Below, in pieces: positions 1 through 8,978 of a DNA stretch of 64,000 bases. The translations under genes and the position numbers were made by a program. The first letter of the stretch is position 1. Every line of letters starts with the position of its first letter. The stretch is from Ancylobacter aquaticus (GTDB lineage Bacteria > Pseudomonadota > Alphaproteobacteria > Rhizobiales > Xanthobacteraceae), in assembly GCF_004339465.1 (NCBI RefSeq), contig NZ_SMFY01000002.1:1178001-1242000 (forward strand). Reading direction: 5' to 3'. The notes below the pieces were generated by a model, which ran no database searches, had not been told where the DNA came from, and saw only the letters and a list, made by a program, of their open reading frames with translations.

Positions 1-1035
1 CTTAAACTGACGATCTCCGCCGTGGCCCTCACCACCGTGATGGCGATGGGCGCCGCCCACGCCCAGCAGCCCGTGGTCGGCGTGAGCTGGTCGAACTTCC
101 AGGAAGAGCGCTGGAAGACCGACGAGGCCGCGATCAAGAAGGCGCTCGAAGCCGCCGGCGCCAAGTACATCTCGGCCGACGCCCAGTCCTCGGCTTCCAA
201 GCAGCTGTCCGATGTCGAGGCGCTGATCGCCCAGGGCGCCACCTCGCTCATCATCCTGGCGCAGGATTCCGACGCCATCGCCCCGGCCATCGCCAAGGCG
301 CAGAACGAAGGCATCCCGGTGGTCGGCTATGACCGGCTGATCGAGAACCCCTATGCCTACTACATCACCTTCGACAACAAGGAAGTCGGCCGCATCCAGG
401 CCACCGAAGTGATGAAGATCAAGCCGAAGGGCAACTACATCTTCATCAAGGGCTCGGCCGCCGATCCGAACGCCGACTTCCTGTTCTCCGGCCAGATGGA
501 AGCGCTCAAGGCCGCGATGGACAAGGGCGACATCAAGAATGTCGGCGAGGCCTATTCCGACAGCTGGCTGCCGGCCAACGCCCAGCGCAACGCCGAGCAG
601 TTCCTGACCGCCAACAACAACAAGGTCGACGCCGTCGTCGCCTCCAATGACGGCACCGCCGGCGGCGCCATCGCCGCGCTGTCCGCGCAGGGCCTTGCCG
701 GCTCCGTGCCTGTCTCCGGCCAGGACGCCGATTTCGCGGCTCTCAACCGCATCGCGCTCGGCACCCAGACCGTGTCGGTGTGGAAGGATTCCCGCGAACT
801 CGGCAAGCGCGCCGCCGAAATCGCCCTCGATCTCGCCAAGGGCACCGACCCCAAGGCGGTTACGGGCACCACCACCTTCACCGACGGTCCGAAGAAGGTC
901 CCGATGAACTCGACCTTCCTCACCCCGGTGCCGATCACCAAGGACAATCTCGACGTGATCATCGAAGCCGGCTGGGTGCCGAAGGCCACCGTCTGCCAAG
1001 GCGTGAAGCCGGGCACGGTGAAGGCGTGCGATTGA
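1..1035 (+). CDS. xylF: D-xylose ABC transporter, periplasmic binding protein (5' partial)
   Basis: Binds xylose in the periplasm and delivers it to XylH/XylG. The frame is open to base 1, so the true start lies just outside the window. The first visible codons ([21 protein letters not shown]) are the end of a Sec signal peptide with cleavage after AHA. The mature part has the periplasmic-binding-protein fold of the ribose/xylose class: [19 protein letters not shown] at the start, then [26 protein letters not shown], and the [11 protein letters not shown] and SGQDAD sugar-pocket segments. The protein ends with a Cys pair typical of XylF. It is first in a xylF-xylH-xylG operon, and a hairpin follows it. 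The family is clear; xylose rather than another sugar is by similarity. Confidence 0.93.
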   Translation, partial: LKLTISAVALTTVMAMGAAHAQQPVVGVSWSNFQEERWKTDEAAIKKALEAAGAKYISADAQSSASKQLSDVEALIAQGATSLIILAQDSDAIAPAIAKAQNEGIPVVGYDRLIENPYAYYITFDNKEVGRIQATEVMKIKPKGNYIFIKGSAADPNADFLFSGQMEALKAAMDKGDIKNVGEAYSDSWLPANAQRNAEQFLTANNNKVDAVVASNDGTAGGAIAALSAQGLAGSVPVSGQDADFAALNRIALGTQTVSVWKDSRELGKRAAEIALDLAKGTDPKAVTGTTTFTDGPKKVPMNSTFLTPVPITKDNLDVIIEAGWVPKATVCQGVKPGTVKACD

Positions 1036-1080
1036 TCGAGCTGCGATTGATCCGCCCGCGACAGATGCGGTAGCCATTGT

Positions 1081-1103
1081 GCGGCGGGGGCCACCCCCGC
1101 CGC
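1081..1103 (+). other. Perfect 10-bp hairpin between xylF and xylH
   Basis: GCGGCGGGGG (1081-1090) pairs with CCCCCGCCGC (1094-1103) across a 3-nt loop, 45 bases after the xylF stop. There is no T-tract. Hairpins here in sugar ABC operons often protect the upstream binding-protein mRNA, so that it is made in excess over the permease. That role is inferred. Confidence 0.6.
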
Positions 1104-1149
1104 CTGCCCACGCGACACCGCGCCCAGTCACGCGCGCGGCGGGGAGAGG

Positions 1150-2508
1150 ATGCTCATGACCGACACCACAACTACCCAGTCTCCCATCCCCGCCGCCCGC
1201 CCGCCGGGCTCTCCCGCACCAACCGCCGGCTCGGGATCGGCGCCCGCCTCCGCGCCCACCAGCTTCATCGGTGCGCTGGAGATCGACGTCCGCTTCCTCG
1301 GCATGCTCGGCGCGCTTGCCGTTATCTGGGTGGTGTTCGACGTCCTCGCCGGCGGCACCTTCCTCACTGCCCGCAATCTCTGGAACCTGTCGGTCCAGAG
1401 CTCGTCCATCGCCGTCATGTCCACCGGCATGGTGCTGGTGATCGTGATGCGCCACATCGACCTGTCGGTTGGCTCCATTCTCGGCGTCACCGGCATGATC
1501 ATGGCGGTGTTCCAGGTCAGCACCCTGCTCCCAACCTTCGGCTTCAACCATCCGGCGGTGATTGTCCTCACCCTCGCCATCGGAATCGCCGCCGGCGCCG
1601 CCATCGGCACCTTGCACGGCTTCGTCATCGCCTATCTCGGCGTGCCGGCCTTCATCGTCACGCTGGGCGGCCTGCTAGTGTGGCGCGGCGCCGCCTGGGC
1701 GGTGGCCGAGGGCAAGACGATCCCGCTCGTCGACGACAATTTCAAGCTGCTCGGCGGCGGTGCCAATGGGTCCGTCGGCGAGATGTGGAGCTGGGTGATC
1801 GCCGTCGTCGCCTGCCTCGCCATCGCCTTCGCCGCCATTCAGGCGCGCCGGCAGCGCCAGCGCTTCCATTTTCCGCAGAAGCCGATCTGGGCCGAGTTCG
1901 TCATCGTTTCCGCCGGCTGCCTGGCGGTTATCGCCGCCACGCTGGTGGTCAATGCGTACACCCTGCCCCCGGTGCTCGCCCGCCGCTATGCCGAGGCCGC
2001 CGGCCTCACCGTGCCACCGGAAGGCATCGCCATCAGCTTCGGCTTCGCCATTCCGGTGCTGGTGGCTCTGGCGGTCGGCATCGTGATGACTTTCGTCACC
2101 AACCGCACCCGCTTCGGCCGCTACGTCTTCGCCATCGGCGGCAACCCGGAAGCCGCCGAACTCGCCGGCATCAACACCAAGCGGGTGACGCTCGCGGTGT
2201 TCGCGCTTATGGGGGCGCTCGCGGCCATTGGCGCCGCCATCTCCACCGCCCGGCTCAATTCGGCGACCAATGCCCAGGGCACGCTGGACGAACTCTACGT
2301 CATTGCCGCCGCCGTCATCGGCGGCACCTCGCTCGCCGGCGGCGCCGGCACCATCGCCGGCGCCATGCTCGGCGCGCTGGTGATGCAGAGCCTGCAATCG
2401 GGCATGGTGCTGATGCGCGTCGACACGCCCTACCAGAACATCGTGGTCGGCATCGTGCTCGTCTTCGCCGTGTGGATCGACACGGTCTACCGCAAGCGGA
2501 TCAAGTGA
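1150..2508 (+). CDS. xylH: D-xylose ABC transporter, permease
   Basis: Inner-membrane permease of the xylose importer, family BPD_transp_2 (the RbsC/XylH class). At 452 residues it is longer than the roughly 390-residue E. coli protein. The extra length is a Pro/Ala-rich N-terminal tail of about 35 residues and a central hydrophobic insert around residues 210-290. The family motif region [24 protein letters not shown] is near residue 395, and about ten hydrophobic segments are visible. The start at 1150 sits behind GGGGAGAGG; a second ATG at 1156 is equally possible. The gene lies between xylF and xylG. Confidence 0.93.
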   Translation: MLMTDTTTTQSPIPAARPPGSPAPTAGSGSAPASAPTSFIGALEIDVRFLGMLGALAVIWVVFDVLAGGTFLTARNLWNLSVQSSSIAVMSTGMVLVIVMRHIDLSVGSILGVTGMIMAVFQVSTLLPTFGFNHPAVIVLTLAIGIAAGAAIGTLHGFVIAYLGVPAFIVTLGGLLVWRGAAWAVAEGKTIPLVDDNFKLLGGGANGSVGEMWSWVIAVVACLAIAFAAIQARRQRQRFHFPQKPIWAEFVIVSAGCLAVIAATLVVNAYTLPPVLARRYAEAAGLTVPPEGIAISFGFAIPVLVALAVGIVMTFVTNRTRFGRYVFAIGGNPEAAELAGINTKRVTLAVFALMGALAAIGAAISTARLNSATNAQGTLDELYVIAAAVIGGTSLAGGAGTIAGAMLGALVMQSLQSGMVLMRVDTPYQNIVVGIVLVFAVWIDTVYRKRIK

Positions 2509-2518
2509 GGAGCGCGAC

Positions 2519-3337
2519 ATGAACGCCGTCACATCCCCCCTCGCCCCCGGCGCCTCGCACATCGAAGGCACGCCCGCCGTGCAGATGCGGGACATCTGCA
2601 TCTCCTTCGGCGGCATCCGTGCCGTCGACGACGTCACGGTCGACCTCTATGCCGGCGAGGTCGTCGCCCTGCTCGGCCATAACGGCGCCGGCAAGTCGAC
2701 CCTGATCAAGATCCTCGCGGGTGCGTACAAGCCGGATGCCGGCGAGATCCGCGTCAATGGCGACAAGGCGGACATCACCAACCCACGCGACGCCAAGCGC
2801 TACGGCATCGAGACGATCTACCAGACGCTCGCGCTCGCCGACAATGTCGACGCCGCCGCCAACCTGTTCCTCGGTCGCGAGTTGATGACCCCGTGGGGCA
2901 CGCTCGACGATGTCGCCATGGAAGCGGCCACGCGCGAGGTGATGGGCCGGCTCAACCCGAACTTCCGCAAGTTCAAGGAGCCGGTGCGCGGCCTCTCCGG
3001 CGGGCAGCGCCAGTCGGTCGCCATCGCCCGCGCCATCCATTTCAACGCCAAGATCCTGATCATGGACGAGCCGACCGCCGCGCTCGGCCCGCAGGAGACG
3101 GCGCAGGTGGCCGAACTGATCAAGCAGCTCAAGGCCGAAGGCATCGCCATCTTCCTCATCAGCCACGACATCCACGACGTGTTCGACCTCGCGGACCGGG
3201 TGAGCGTGATGAAGAACGGCAAGCTGGTCGGCACCGCGCGCACCTCCGACGTCACCAAGGACGAGGTGCTGGGCATGATCATTCTCGGCAAGAGCCCGCC
3301 CGGCGCGCTGGCCGGCCCGGGCGCTGCCGCCGACTGA
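2519..3337 (+). CDS. xylG: D-xylose ABC transporter, ATP-binding protein (single domain)
   Basis: ATPase of the xylose importer. It shows Walker [10 protein letters not shown] (near residue 58), signature [15 protein letters not shown] (near 160), Walker [13 protein letters not shown] and the H-loop [10 protein letters not shown]. At 272 residues it has one nucleotide-binding domain, whereas E. coli XylG has two in about 510 residues. One-domain versions paired with XylH are known in rhizobia, so this is probably a complete protein that works as a dimer. It begins 10 bases after xylH behind GAGGAGCG. Confidence 0.92.
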   Translation: MNAVTSPLAPGASHIEGTPAVQMRDICISFGGIRAVDDVTVDLYAGEVVALLGHNGAGKSTLIKILAGAYKPDAGEIRVNGDKADITNPRDAKRYGIETIYQTLALADNVDAAANLFLGRELMTPWGTLDDVAMEAATREVMGRLNPNFRKFKEPVRGLSGGQRQSVAIARAIHFNAKILIMDEPTAALGPQETAQVAELIKQLKAEGIAIFLISHDIHDVFDLADRVSVMKNGKLVGTARTSDVTKDEVLGMIILGKSPPGALAGPGAAAD

Positions 3338-3349
3338 GCGAACGACGGA

Positions 3350-3379
3350 CCGGGCAGCGGCGGCGTGCCGCTGTTCCGG
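3350..3379 (+). terminator. Hairpin after xylG
   Basis: CAGCGGC (3355-3361) pairs with GCCGCTG (3367-3373), extended by outer CCGG/CCGG arms, just after the xylG stop. It lacks a clear T-tract, so it could be a weak terminator or an mRNA 3' end. Confidence 0.4.
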
Positions 3380-3421
3380 CTCCTCCCAGCCTGTGATATG
3401 ACGCAGGCGAGGGAGCACGCC

Positions 3422-3835
3422 GTGTCCACCATCGCCCTGACGACCGAACAAGCCCGACCGGCCGGCGCCCCGTTGCGCCGGTGGGCGCTGGTGCTTGCCG
3501 TCGCCTATGTGCTGGTGCTGCAGGCCCTTTTCGGCGGCATCGCCAGCGGTGCCCATGCGGCGGGCGGCGTCACCCTCGACGCCTTCGGCCAGGCGCTCTG
3601 CCTCAGCAGCCATAGCGACCCTGCCGCTCCCGGCGAGCCCGCCCGCCACACGCCCGACTGCTGCCTCACCGGCTGCCAGGCGGCCCCCGCCGCCGCCCTG
3701 CCGCCGCCCGTGGCGGCGACGGTCGCGCTGCCGACCGCCCCGCTTGAGGCCAGCCATCTGCCGCCGCCTCCGGCCCGCCTTGCCCGCACTCCCGAGCGCT
3801 CTCCCGGCCATATCCGGGCCCCTCCCCGCGCCTGA
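3422..3835 (+). CDS. DUF2946-like small Cys-rich membrane/periplasmic protein
   Basis: Function is not established. From a GTG start at 3422 (SD GGGAG six bases upstream) it encodes about 137 residues. One hydrophobic segment (WALVLAVAYVLVLQALFGGI) is followed by a signal-like AHA. Next come a Cys/His cluster (ALCLSSHSD, then HTPDCCLTGC) and a Pro/Ala-rich tail ending RAPPRA. This layout matches DUF2946-type proteins found next to copper genes, which fits the PCuAC and PepSY genes downstream. An ATG at 3398 is an alternative start. A similarly built protein lies at 50214-50585, also next to a copper-type gene. Confidence 0.7.
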   Translation: MSTIALTTEQARPAGAPLRRWALVLAVAYVLVLQALFGGIASGAHAAGGVTLDAFGQALCLSSHSDPAAPGEPARHTPDCCLTGCQAAPAAALPPPVAATVALPTAPLEASHLPPPPARLARTPERSPGHIRAPPRA

Positions 3836-3921
3836 CGCCTGCCGCTTTTCCGCAGAACGTCAGTCGCAACACCGGCCGCAGGCTCGCCTCGCGCGCCCCG
3901 CCGGCATCGAGGGAGACCATC

Positions 3922-4479
3922 ATGATCCGCACCATTCTGCACCGCGCGCTCCGCCACACCGAAGACCGCGTCGGCTTCGTCATCGTCGCGGCCGCGCTCG
4001 GCCTGTTCGCCATCCAGCCGGCCTTCGCCCACGAGTACAAGATCGGCAACCTCGAAATCGAGCACCCCTGGGCGCGCATGACGCCCGCCGGCGCCAAGGT
4101 CGGTGGCGGCTATCTCGCCATCGCGAACGAGGGCAAGGAAGCTGACCGCCTCGTCTCCGCCACCGCCGAAATCGCCGGCCATGTCGAGATCCACGAGATG
4201 TCGGTCAAGGACGGCATCATGACCATGCGGATGCTGCCCGACGGGATTGACATCCCCGCCGATGGCGAGGCAAAGCTGGCGCCGGGCGGCTTCCACCTGA
4301 TGCTGATGGACCTCAAGCAGCCGCTGAAGGAAGGCGAGAGCTTCAAGGGCACGCTCACCTTCGCCAAGGCCGGCACGGTGAACGTCTCCTTCAAGATCGA
4401 GGGCATGGGTGGTCCGAAGGGCTCGGAAGCTTCCGGCCATGACGGGCACAGCCACGACCACGGCACACCCGCCAACTAA
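3922..4479 (+). CDS. Periplasmic copper chaperone PCuAC
   Basis: A PCuAC (formerly DUF461) protein carries Cu(I) in the periplasm, classically to cytochrome c oxidase. A signal peptide ends at AFA (about residue 35). The copper-site pattern is visible: H in IEHPWARM, then M, and later HVEIHEM with TMRMLP. The C-terminus is a His-rich tail (GHDGHSHDHG) that probably binds more metal. The length of 185 is normal with such a tail. It follows the DUF2946-like gene and precedes the PepSY gene, probably as one transcript. Confidence 0.9.
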   Translation: MIRTILHRALRHTEDRVGFVIVAAALGLFAIQPAFAHEYKIGNLEIEHPWARMTPAGAKVGGGYLAIANEGKEADRLVSATAEIAGHVEIHEMSVKDGIMTMRMLPDGIDIPADGEAKLAPGGFHLMLMDLKQPLKEGESFKGTLTFAKAGTVNVSFKIEGMGGPKGSEASGHDGHSHDHGTPAN

Positions 4480-4515
4480 GCCCCGCCAACGGATCGCCCG
4501 CCGCGCGGCTTGAGG

Positions 4516-4539
4516 CCGGCCGTCCCGCGTGACGGCCGG
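4516..4539 (+). other. 9-bp inverted repeat between PCuAC and PepSY genes
   Basis: CCGGCCGTC (4516-4524) and GACGGCCGG (4531-4539) form a perfect 9-bp stem with a 6-nt loop and no T-tract. It may attenuate or protect the transcript between the two genes. Confidence 0.45.
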
Positions 4540-4583
4540 GGCTCGCCGCGTGCTGTCGCCCTCGCTTTTCCGGAACCTCTCCG

Positions 4584-5951
4584 ATGAACACCACGACTCT
4601 GTCCGATATCCAGGGCCGCGACGCCGAAGAGCGCTCGGCCAATCTCTACCGTGCCGTCTGGCGCTGGCATTTCTATGCCGGCCTGCTGGTGCTGCCCTTC
4701 CTGATCCTGCTGTCGGTGACGGGCGGCCTCTATCTCTTCCGCGACGGGATCGACAATCTCTGGCACCACCAGCTCAAGGTCGTGGAGGCCCGCGCCACCC
4801 CGGTCGAAGCGCCCAGCGCCTGGATCGACGCCGCGCTCGCCTCGCGCCCCGGCACGGCGCTGAAGTTCATCGCGCCGGTCGATCCCACCGCCTCGGCCGA
4901 GGTGGTGATCAAGACCAGCGAGGGCGAGCGCCGCTCGGTCTATGTCGACCCCTATGATTCGCGCGTCCTCGGCGAATTGCCGGATCGCGGGACCATCATG
5001 TGGTGGATGCGCCGGCTGCACAGCCTGGCGGAATTCGGCACCGTCGCCAACGGTATCATCGAGATCGTTGGCGGCTGGTCGATTTTGCTGGTCGCCACCG
5101 GCTTCTATCTCTGGTGGCCGCGCAAGCAGGCGGGAGGTATCGTGAGCGTGCGCGGCACGCCGCGCAAGCGCGTCTTCTGGCGCGACCTTCACGCCGTCAC
5201 CGGCGCCTTCGCCGGCGTGGTCATCGCCTTCATGTCGCTGTCCGGCATGCCGTGGTCGCTGGTGTGGGGCAACACGGTCAATGAGTGGGCCAACAGCTCC
5301 AATTACGGCTACCCCTCCGGCCTCTATGAGAACGTGCCGATGTCGGACGAGCACCTCGCCCACGTCAACGGCCCAACCACATGGTCGCTGGAACAGGCGA
5401 AGATGCCGGAATCGACCCCCGCCGCCGGGGCGCCCATCGGCGTCGACCAGGCGGCGTCGATCGTCGACAAGCTCGGCGTGTCGCCCGGCTATACGCTCAG
5501 CCTGCCAAGCGGGGCGAGCGGGGTCTATTCCGCCACCGTCTACCCCGACGACCTGTCGCTGCAGCGCGTCGTGCATCTCGACCAGTACACTGGCGCGCCG
5601 CTGATCGACTTCTCCTATGCCGATTACGGGCCCGCGGCGAAGGCGATGGAATGGGGCATCAATTTCCACATGGGGCAGGAATTCGGGCTGGCCAACCAAC
5701 TGTTCCTGCTGGTGGTCTGCCTCGCCATCATCCTTATGGCGGTCTCCGCCGGGGTGATGTGGTGGAAGCGCCGTCCGGCCGGCTCGCTCGGCATTCCGCC
5801 CGCCCCGACCAGTGCGGGCGTGATGTGGGGCCTGATTGCGATCATGGCGGTGGTCGGCATCATCTTCCCGCTGGTCGGAGCGTCTCTGGTGGTGATGGTG
5901 CTGCTCGACCTCGCCTTCGCCCGGCGCCGGCCAAAGCTGCGCGCGGCTTAA
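4584..5951 (+). CDS. PepSY-associated TM helix protein
   Basis: Inner-membrane protein of the PepSY_TM family, 455 residues. TM helix 1 is near residues 28-50 (FYAGLLVLPFLILLSVTGGLYLF). Two more helices lie around residues 165-225, and three are near the C-terminus. The motif HFYAGL, the loop MRRLHSLAEFG and the conserved NFHMGQEFG are typical of the family. Members often accompany siderophore or metal receptors, where they may reduce metal or its carrier. The neighbouring PCuAC gene points to copper. No TonB receptor is in view. The exact activity is unknown. Confidence 0.85.
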   Translation: MNTTTLSDIQGRDAEERSANLYRAVWRWHFYAGLLVLPFLILLSVTGGLYLFRDGIDNLWHHQLKVVEARATPVEAPSAWIDAALASRPGTALKFIAPVDPTASAEVVIKTSEGERRSVYVDPYDSRVLGELPDRGTIMWWMRRLHSLAEFGTVANGIIEIVGGWSILLVATGFYLWWPRKQAGGIVSVRGTPRKRVFWRDLHAVTGAFAGVVIAFMSLSGMPWSLVWGNTVNEWANSSNYGYPSGLYENVPMSDEHLAHVNGPTTWSLEQAKMPESTPAAGAPIGVDQAASIVDKLGVSPGYTLSLPSGASGVYSATVYPDDLSLQRVVHLDQYTGAPLIDFSYADYGPAAKAMEWGINFHMGQEFGLANQLFLLVVCLAIILMAVSAGVMWWKRRPAGSLGIPPAPTSAGVMWGLIAIMAVVGIIFPLVGASLVVMVLLDLAFARRRPKLRAA

Positions 5952-5976
5952 AGCTCCACGCAGGCTGGTTCCAGCC

Positions 5977-6020
5977 GCGCGCCTCTTCCCCTAACATCGT
6001 GCGGGAGGGAAGAGGCGCGC
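5977..6020 (+). promoter_or_regulatory. Perfect 14-bp inverted repeat covering the modE-like RBS
   Basis: GCGCGCCTCTTCCC (5977-5990) is the exact reverse complement of GGGAAGAGGCGCGC (6007-6020), separated by 16 nt, and the ATG follows at 6021. The Shine-Dalgarno stretch GGAGGGAAGAG overlaps the right arm, so the folded mRNA would hide it. It also follows the PepSY stop by 25 nt and could end that transcript, but it has no T-tract. Confidence 0.7.
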
Positions 6021-6431
6021 ATGGCACACACGAAAACCACGGACGCGGACGAGCTCACGGCCCGCCGCCCGCGCGACGGGCTGTTCATCCGCGTCTATTT
6101 CGGCGACGGACGCCATATCGGGCCGGGCATGATCGAATTGCTGGAAACCATCCGCAGCGAGCGTTCCATCCTGTCCGCCGCCCGCGCGCTCGGCATGAGC
6201 TATCGCCGCGCCTGGCTGCTGGTGGACGAAATCGGCCGCAGCTTCCGCCAGCCGGTGGTCGAAACCCATCCCGGCCGGCGCGGCCACGGCACCGATCTCA
6301 CCCCTTTCGGCGAAAGGCTGATCGCGCTCTATCGCGAGATCGAGCAGGCGAGCGCCGCCGCCAGCCGGACCGCCGTCGACGAGCTGCGCGCCGCGCTGGC
6401 GCCGCTTGAGGCGGGGGTGGAAATCCTCTGA
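6021..6431 (+). CDS. ModE-type winged-helix regulator, DNA-binding domain only
   Basis: A winged-helix regulator of the ModE N-terminal type, which controls molybdate transport and molybdoenzyme genes. The body shows IELLETIRSERSILSAARALGMSYRRAWLLVDEIGRSF (residues about 35-72), a classic ModE helix-turn-helix. At 136 residues it has no Mop/TOBE molybdate-binding domains, unlike E. coli ModE (262 residues). Such short forms are common in alphaproteobacteria. Its likely target is modABC, which ends about 1.4 kb away on the opposite strand. An RBS-masking hairpin lies directly before the start. Confidence 0.85.
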   Translation: MAHTKTTDADELTARRPRDGLFIRVYFGDGRHIGPGMIELLETIRSERSILSAARALGMSYRRAWLLVDEIGRSFRQPVVETHPGRRGHGTDLTPFGERLIALYREIEQASAAASRTAVDELRAALAPLEAGVEIL

Positions 6432-6463
6432 GGCGCCCAACGCCCGACGGATTGAAGCCCTTC

Positions 6464-7468
6464 TCAGTTCTTCAAACTGAAGGCCATATCCTTCGCGAAT
6501 GACCGCCAGCGGATCGTGTCGTTCTGGGCGTTTCGGTAGAGGCCGGCGAGGAGCGTGCGAAGGCACAGCACTGCGGATGTCATGGCCGTGCCGTGGTAAA
6601 TCCTGTCTCGTGCCTCCAGTTGGCGGAGCGCGTGGAGATACACCGCCTCCGCCTGCTGCCGGTCGAAGGCGGGAAAATCCTTCTCCACCGAGTGCGGCAG
6701 CCCTTGGACGATCTCGACCATGCGCCGCGTGGCGGCGATATAGCCCGCATTTTTCTCGATCACAGACTGTCGCGTCTCGGCCGCCTCCGGTGGCCGGCCC
6801 GTCGCACCGAACAGATTGGCAGAATGCTGCCGATAGTCGACGAGCGGCTCGGCGATCTCGACCGTGCGGCCCAAGGTCTGGGCGAGGAAAAACGCCCAGC
6901 GGTCATGCGAGATGCGAAAGCGCGGGTCGACATAGTCGACAAAGCGCGGGTCGATCGGCGCCGCGCCCAGCACGTCGCGGCGCACCACCAGGGAGAACCC
7001 CCAGAATGTACCCCAGACATCGTAGAAAAGCGGCCGTCTGACGCCTGACGTGACGATGCCCTGATCGAAAAGGCCCAGAAATGCCCCGTCTTGCGCAATG
7101 AGACGGGCCTGATGGGAAATCTGCGTCACCTCCGGCTGCGCCATATGGTCCGCGCAGCGCGCCAGTTTGTCCTCGCGCCAGACGTCGTCCTGGTCGCAGA
7201 AAGCGATCCAGTCTCCGCTCGCCCGCTCCGCTGCGCGCAGGAAATTATCCCGGAAGCCCAGTCCCGGCCTGTTCTTGCCGATGCTGACCGGGAACGGCGC
7301 CCGTTTGGCGAACTGCGCGATGATGTCGTCGGTACCGTCGGACGAGTCGTCGTCGCTGATGACAAGCTCGGCAGGCGGCAGGCTCTGCCGCTCAAGGCTG
7401 GAAAGCTGCTCCTCCAGGAATGCCGCGCCATTATAGGTGGCCATGACGATGGAAATTCGGGGGGCCAT
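6464..7468 (-). CDS. Family 2 glycosyltransferase
   Basis: A GT-A fold glycosyltransferase, probably rhamnosyltransferase-like, acting on surface polysaccharide. The start at 7468 gives MAPRISIVMATYNGAAFLEEQL, the normal family N-terminus; the frame continues upstream without similarity. Nucleotide-sugar motifs are ISDDDSSDGT (near residue 37) and FCDQDDVW (near 90). The C-terminal third is less conserved. The length is 334 residues. It stands alone between two molybdate loci, converges with the modE-like gene, and has no other polysaccharide gene nearby. The donor and acceptor cannot be read from the sequence. Confidence 0.87.
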   Translation of the reverse strand: MAPRISIVMATYNGAAFLEEQLSSLERQSLPPAELVISDDDSSDGTDDIIAQFAKRAPFPVSIGKNRPGLGFRDNFLRAAERASGDWIAFCDQDDVWREDKLARCADHMAQPEVTQISHQARLIAQDGAFLGLFDQGIVTSGVRRPLFYDVWGTFWGFSLVVRRDVLGAAPIDPRFVDYVDPRFRISHDRWAFFLAQTLGRTVEIAEPLVDYRQHSANLFGATGRPPEAAETRQSVIEKNAGYIAATRRMVEIVQGLPHSVEKDFPAFDRQQAEAVYLHALRQLEARDRIYHGTAMTSAVLCLRTLLAGLYRNAQNDTIRWRSFAKDMAFSLKN

Positions 7469-7675
7469 CAAGGAAATCCAGAAGGGGGCCGGCGCAGATT
7501 CAAGTCTCTCACCAACGGATTGGCCGGGCAACGGCGTGTGAAGCGGCAATAAACGGCCGATGGTTGAAAAGGCCACGCCCATCGCGCTTCGCTATCGGGG
7601 CGGCCGGGGTTGCCGCACCCTGTGGATCGTGTTCACTCTGTCCCGGCGACTTCCGCCACCGCGTTCGGGTTCATC

Positions 7676-7870
7676 ATGCAGACCATCATCCTCGTCATTC
7701 TCATTCTTCTGCTGCTGATCGCCATCGGGGTGATCGGGCGGCGCTCGACGCCGGTGCGGCTGGTGCTGATCGCGCTGGTGCTCGCGCTGGTCGTTCTCGC
7801 CGCCATCGGCTTCGTGCGCGACGAACAGGCGGTCGGGCCCGGCGTGGCGCCGATCATCGAGGTGCCGTAG
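7676..7870 (+). CDS. Small two-helix membrane protein (hypothetical)
   Basis: A 64-residue frame starting MQTIILVILILLLLIAIGVIG with a second helix LVLIALVLALVVLAAIGFV and a short polar tail. I do not recognise the family. The SD is weak, and the 3' end overlaps the convergent modC by 17 bases. It is reasonably likely to be real because of the clean two-helix pattern. Confidence 0.5.
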   Translation: MQTIILVILILLLLIAIGVIGRRSTPVRLVLIALVLALVVLAAIGFVRDEQAVGPGVAPIIEVP

Positions 7871-8978
7871 GGCCGGCATCGCGAAACTCCGGACGGCTTC
7901 CTTCCACCGCCACCGACTTGACCATCGCCCAAACAGTGAGCCCCGGCCGCAAACCGAGCCGCTCCGCGCTCTCGCGAGTCACCATGGCGGCAAGCCGCCC
8001 CTCGCCGACACGCAACGCGATGTCGGCATAGGGGCCCTCCTGCGCCCGCACGTCCTCCACCATTGCGGGCAGCAGGTTGGAAACCGACACGCTCTCGGGC
8101 TTCGCCAGCGCGATGGCCACGTCGCGCGCACGCACCCGCGCCCGCACCGTCGCGCCGACGGCACGTTCCACCTGCGGCACGCGCAATTCCCCGCCGGCGA
8201 AAGCGAGGGTGGAAAGCGCGTAGTCCGCATCGTGCCGGACGACCTCGCAGTCGAGCAGCGTGCCAAGGTCGAAGCGCCCGAGCACCGGCAGCATGTCCGG
8301 TTGCGACATCACCTGTGCCAACGGACCCGCCGCCACCTGCCGCCCCTCGCGCAGCGCGACCAGCGTGTCGGCGAGGCGCAGCACCTCGTCGAGGGAATGG
8401 CTGACATAAAGGATGGGCAGGCCCATCGTGTCGCGCAGCCGCTCCAGATAGGGCAGGATTTCCGTCCGGCGCGCCTCGTCCAGCGCCGCCAGCGGCTCGT
8501 CCATCAGCAACAGGCGCGGCTGCGCCAGCAGCGCCCGGCCAATGGCGACGCGCTGGCGCTCGCCACCCGAAAGCGTATGCGGCCGGCGCGCCAAAAGGTG
8601 ACCGATGCCGAGCAGTGCCACCACCGCCTCGAAGCCGATCGGCCGCTCGACAGCCCGGCTTCGGCGCTCGCCATAGCGCAGATTGCGCTCTACCGGGAGA
8701 TGCGGGAACAACCGCGCGTCCTGGAACACATAGCCCACACGCCGCGCCTCGATCGGCACGTCGATGCGACGGGCGGAATCGAAGAACACCTCGCCGGCCA
8801 CCACGATGCGCCCGGCATCGGGCCGCACCACCCCCGCTACTGCCTGGATGATGGTGGTCTTGCCGGCGCCGGAGCGGCCGAACAGCGCGGTGACGCCACG
8901 GGCCGGCACGGTGAAATCGCAGTCCAGCGCGAAGCCGCCGGGCCGGGCAAGACGGATGGCGACCTCGATCATGCTCAC
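7854..8978 (-). CDS. modC: Molybdate ABC transporter, ATP-binding protein
   Basis: ATPase of the molybdate importer, 374 residues. Walker A is FGRSGAGKTT (near residue 33), the signature is LSGGERQRVAIGRALL, Walker B is LLLMDEPLAALD, and the H-loop is LYVSHSLDEV. The C-terminal third (after about residue 290) is a TOBE/Mop molybdate-binding domain (VSVSNLLPAMVEDV, LAAMVTRESAERLGL). The GTG start at 8978 overlaps the modB stop (GTGA); an in-frame ATG at 8972 is an alternative. It is last in modA-modB-modC. Confidence 0.95.
   Translation of the reverse strand: MSMIEVAIRLARPGGFALDCDFTVPARGVTALFGRSGAGKTTIIQAVAGVVRPDAGRIVVAGEVFFDSARRIDVPIEARRVGYVFQDARLFPHLPVERNLRYGERRSRAVERPIGFEAVVALLGIGHLLARRPHTLSGGERQRVAIGRALLAQPRLLLMDEPLAALDEARRTEILPYLERLRDTMGLPILYVSHSLDEVLRLADTLVALREGRQVAAGPLAQVMSQPDMLPVLGRFDLGTLLDCEVVRHDADYALSTLAFAGGELRVPQVERAVGATVRARVRARDVAIALAKPESVSVSNLLPAMVEDVRAQEGPYADIALRVGEGRLAAMVTRESAERLGLRPGLTVWAMVKSVAVEGSRPEFRDAGPTAPR

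Noticed and set aside
2519-3337. XylG as a truncated pseudogene, because E. coli XylG has two domains
   Set aside because: The single domain has all ATPase motifs, a normal stop and a good RBS, and one-domain XylG is usual in related bacteria.
6021-6431. ModE-like gene as a truncation
   Set aside because: Short DNA-binding-only ModE homologs are common, and there is no trace of a broken molybdate-binding domain downstream.
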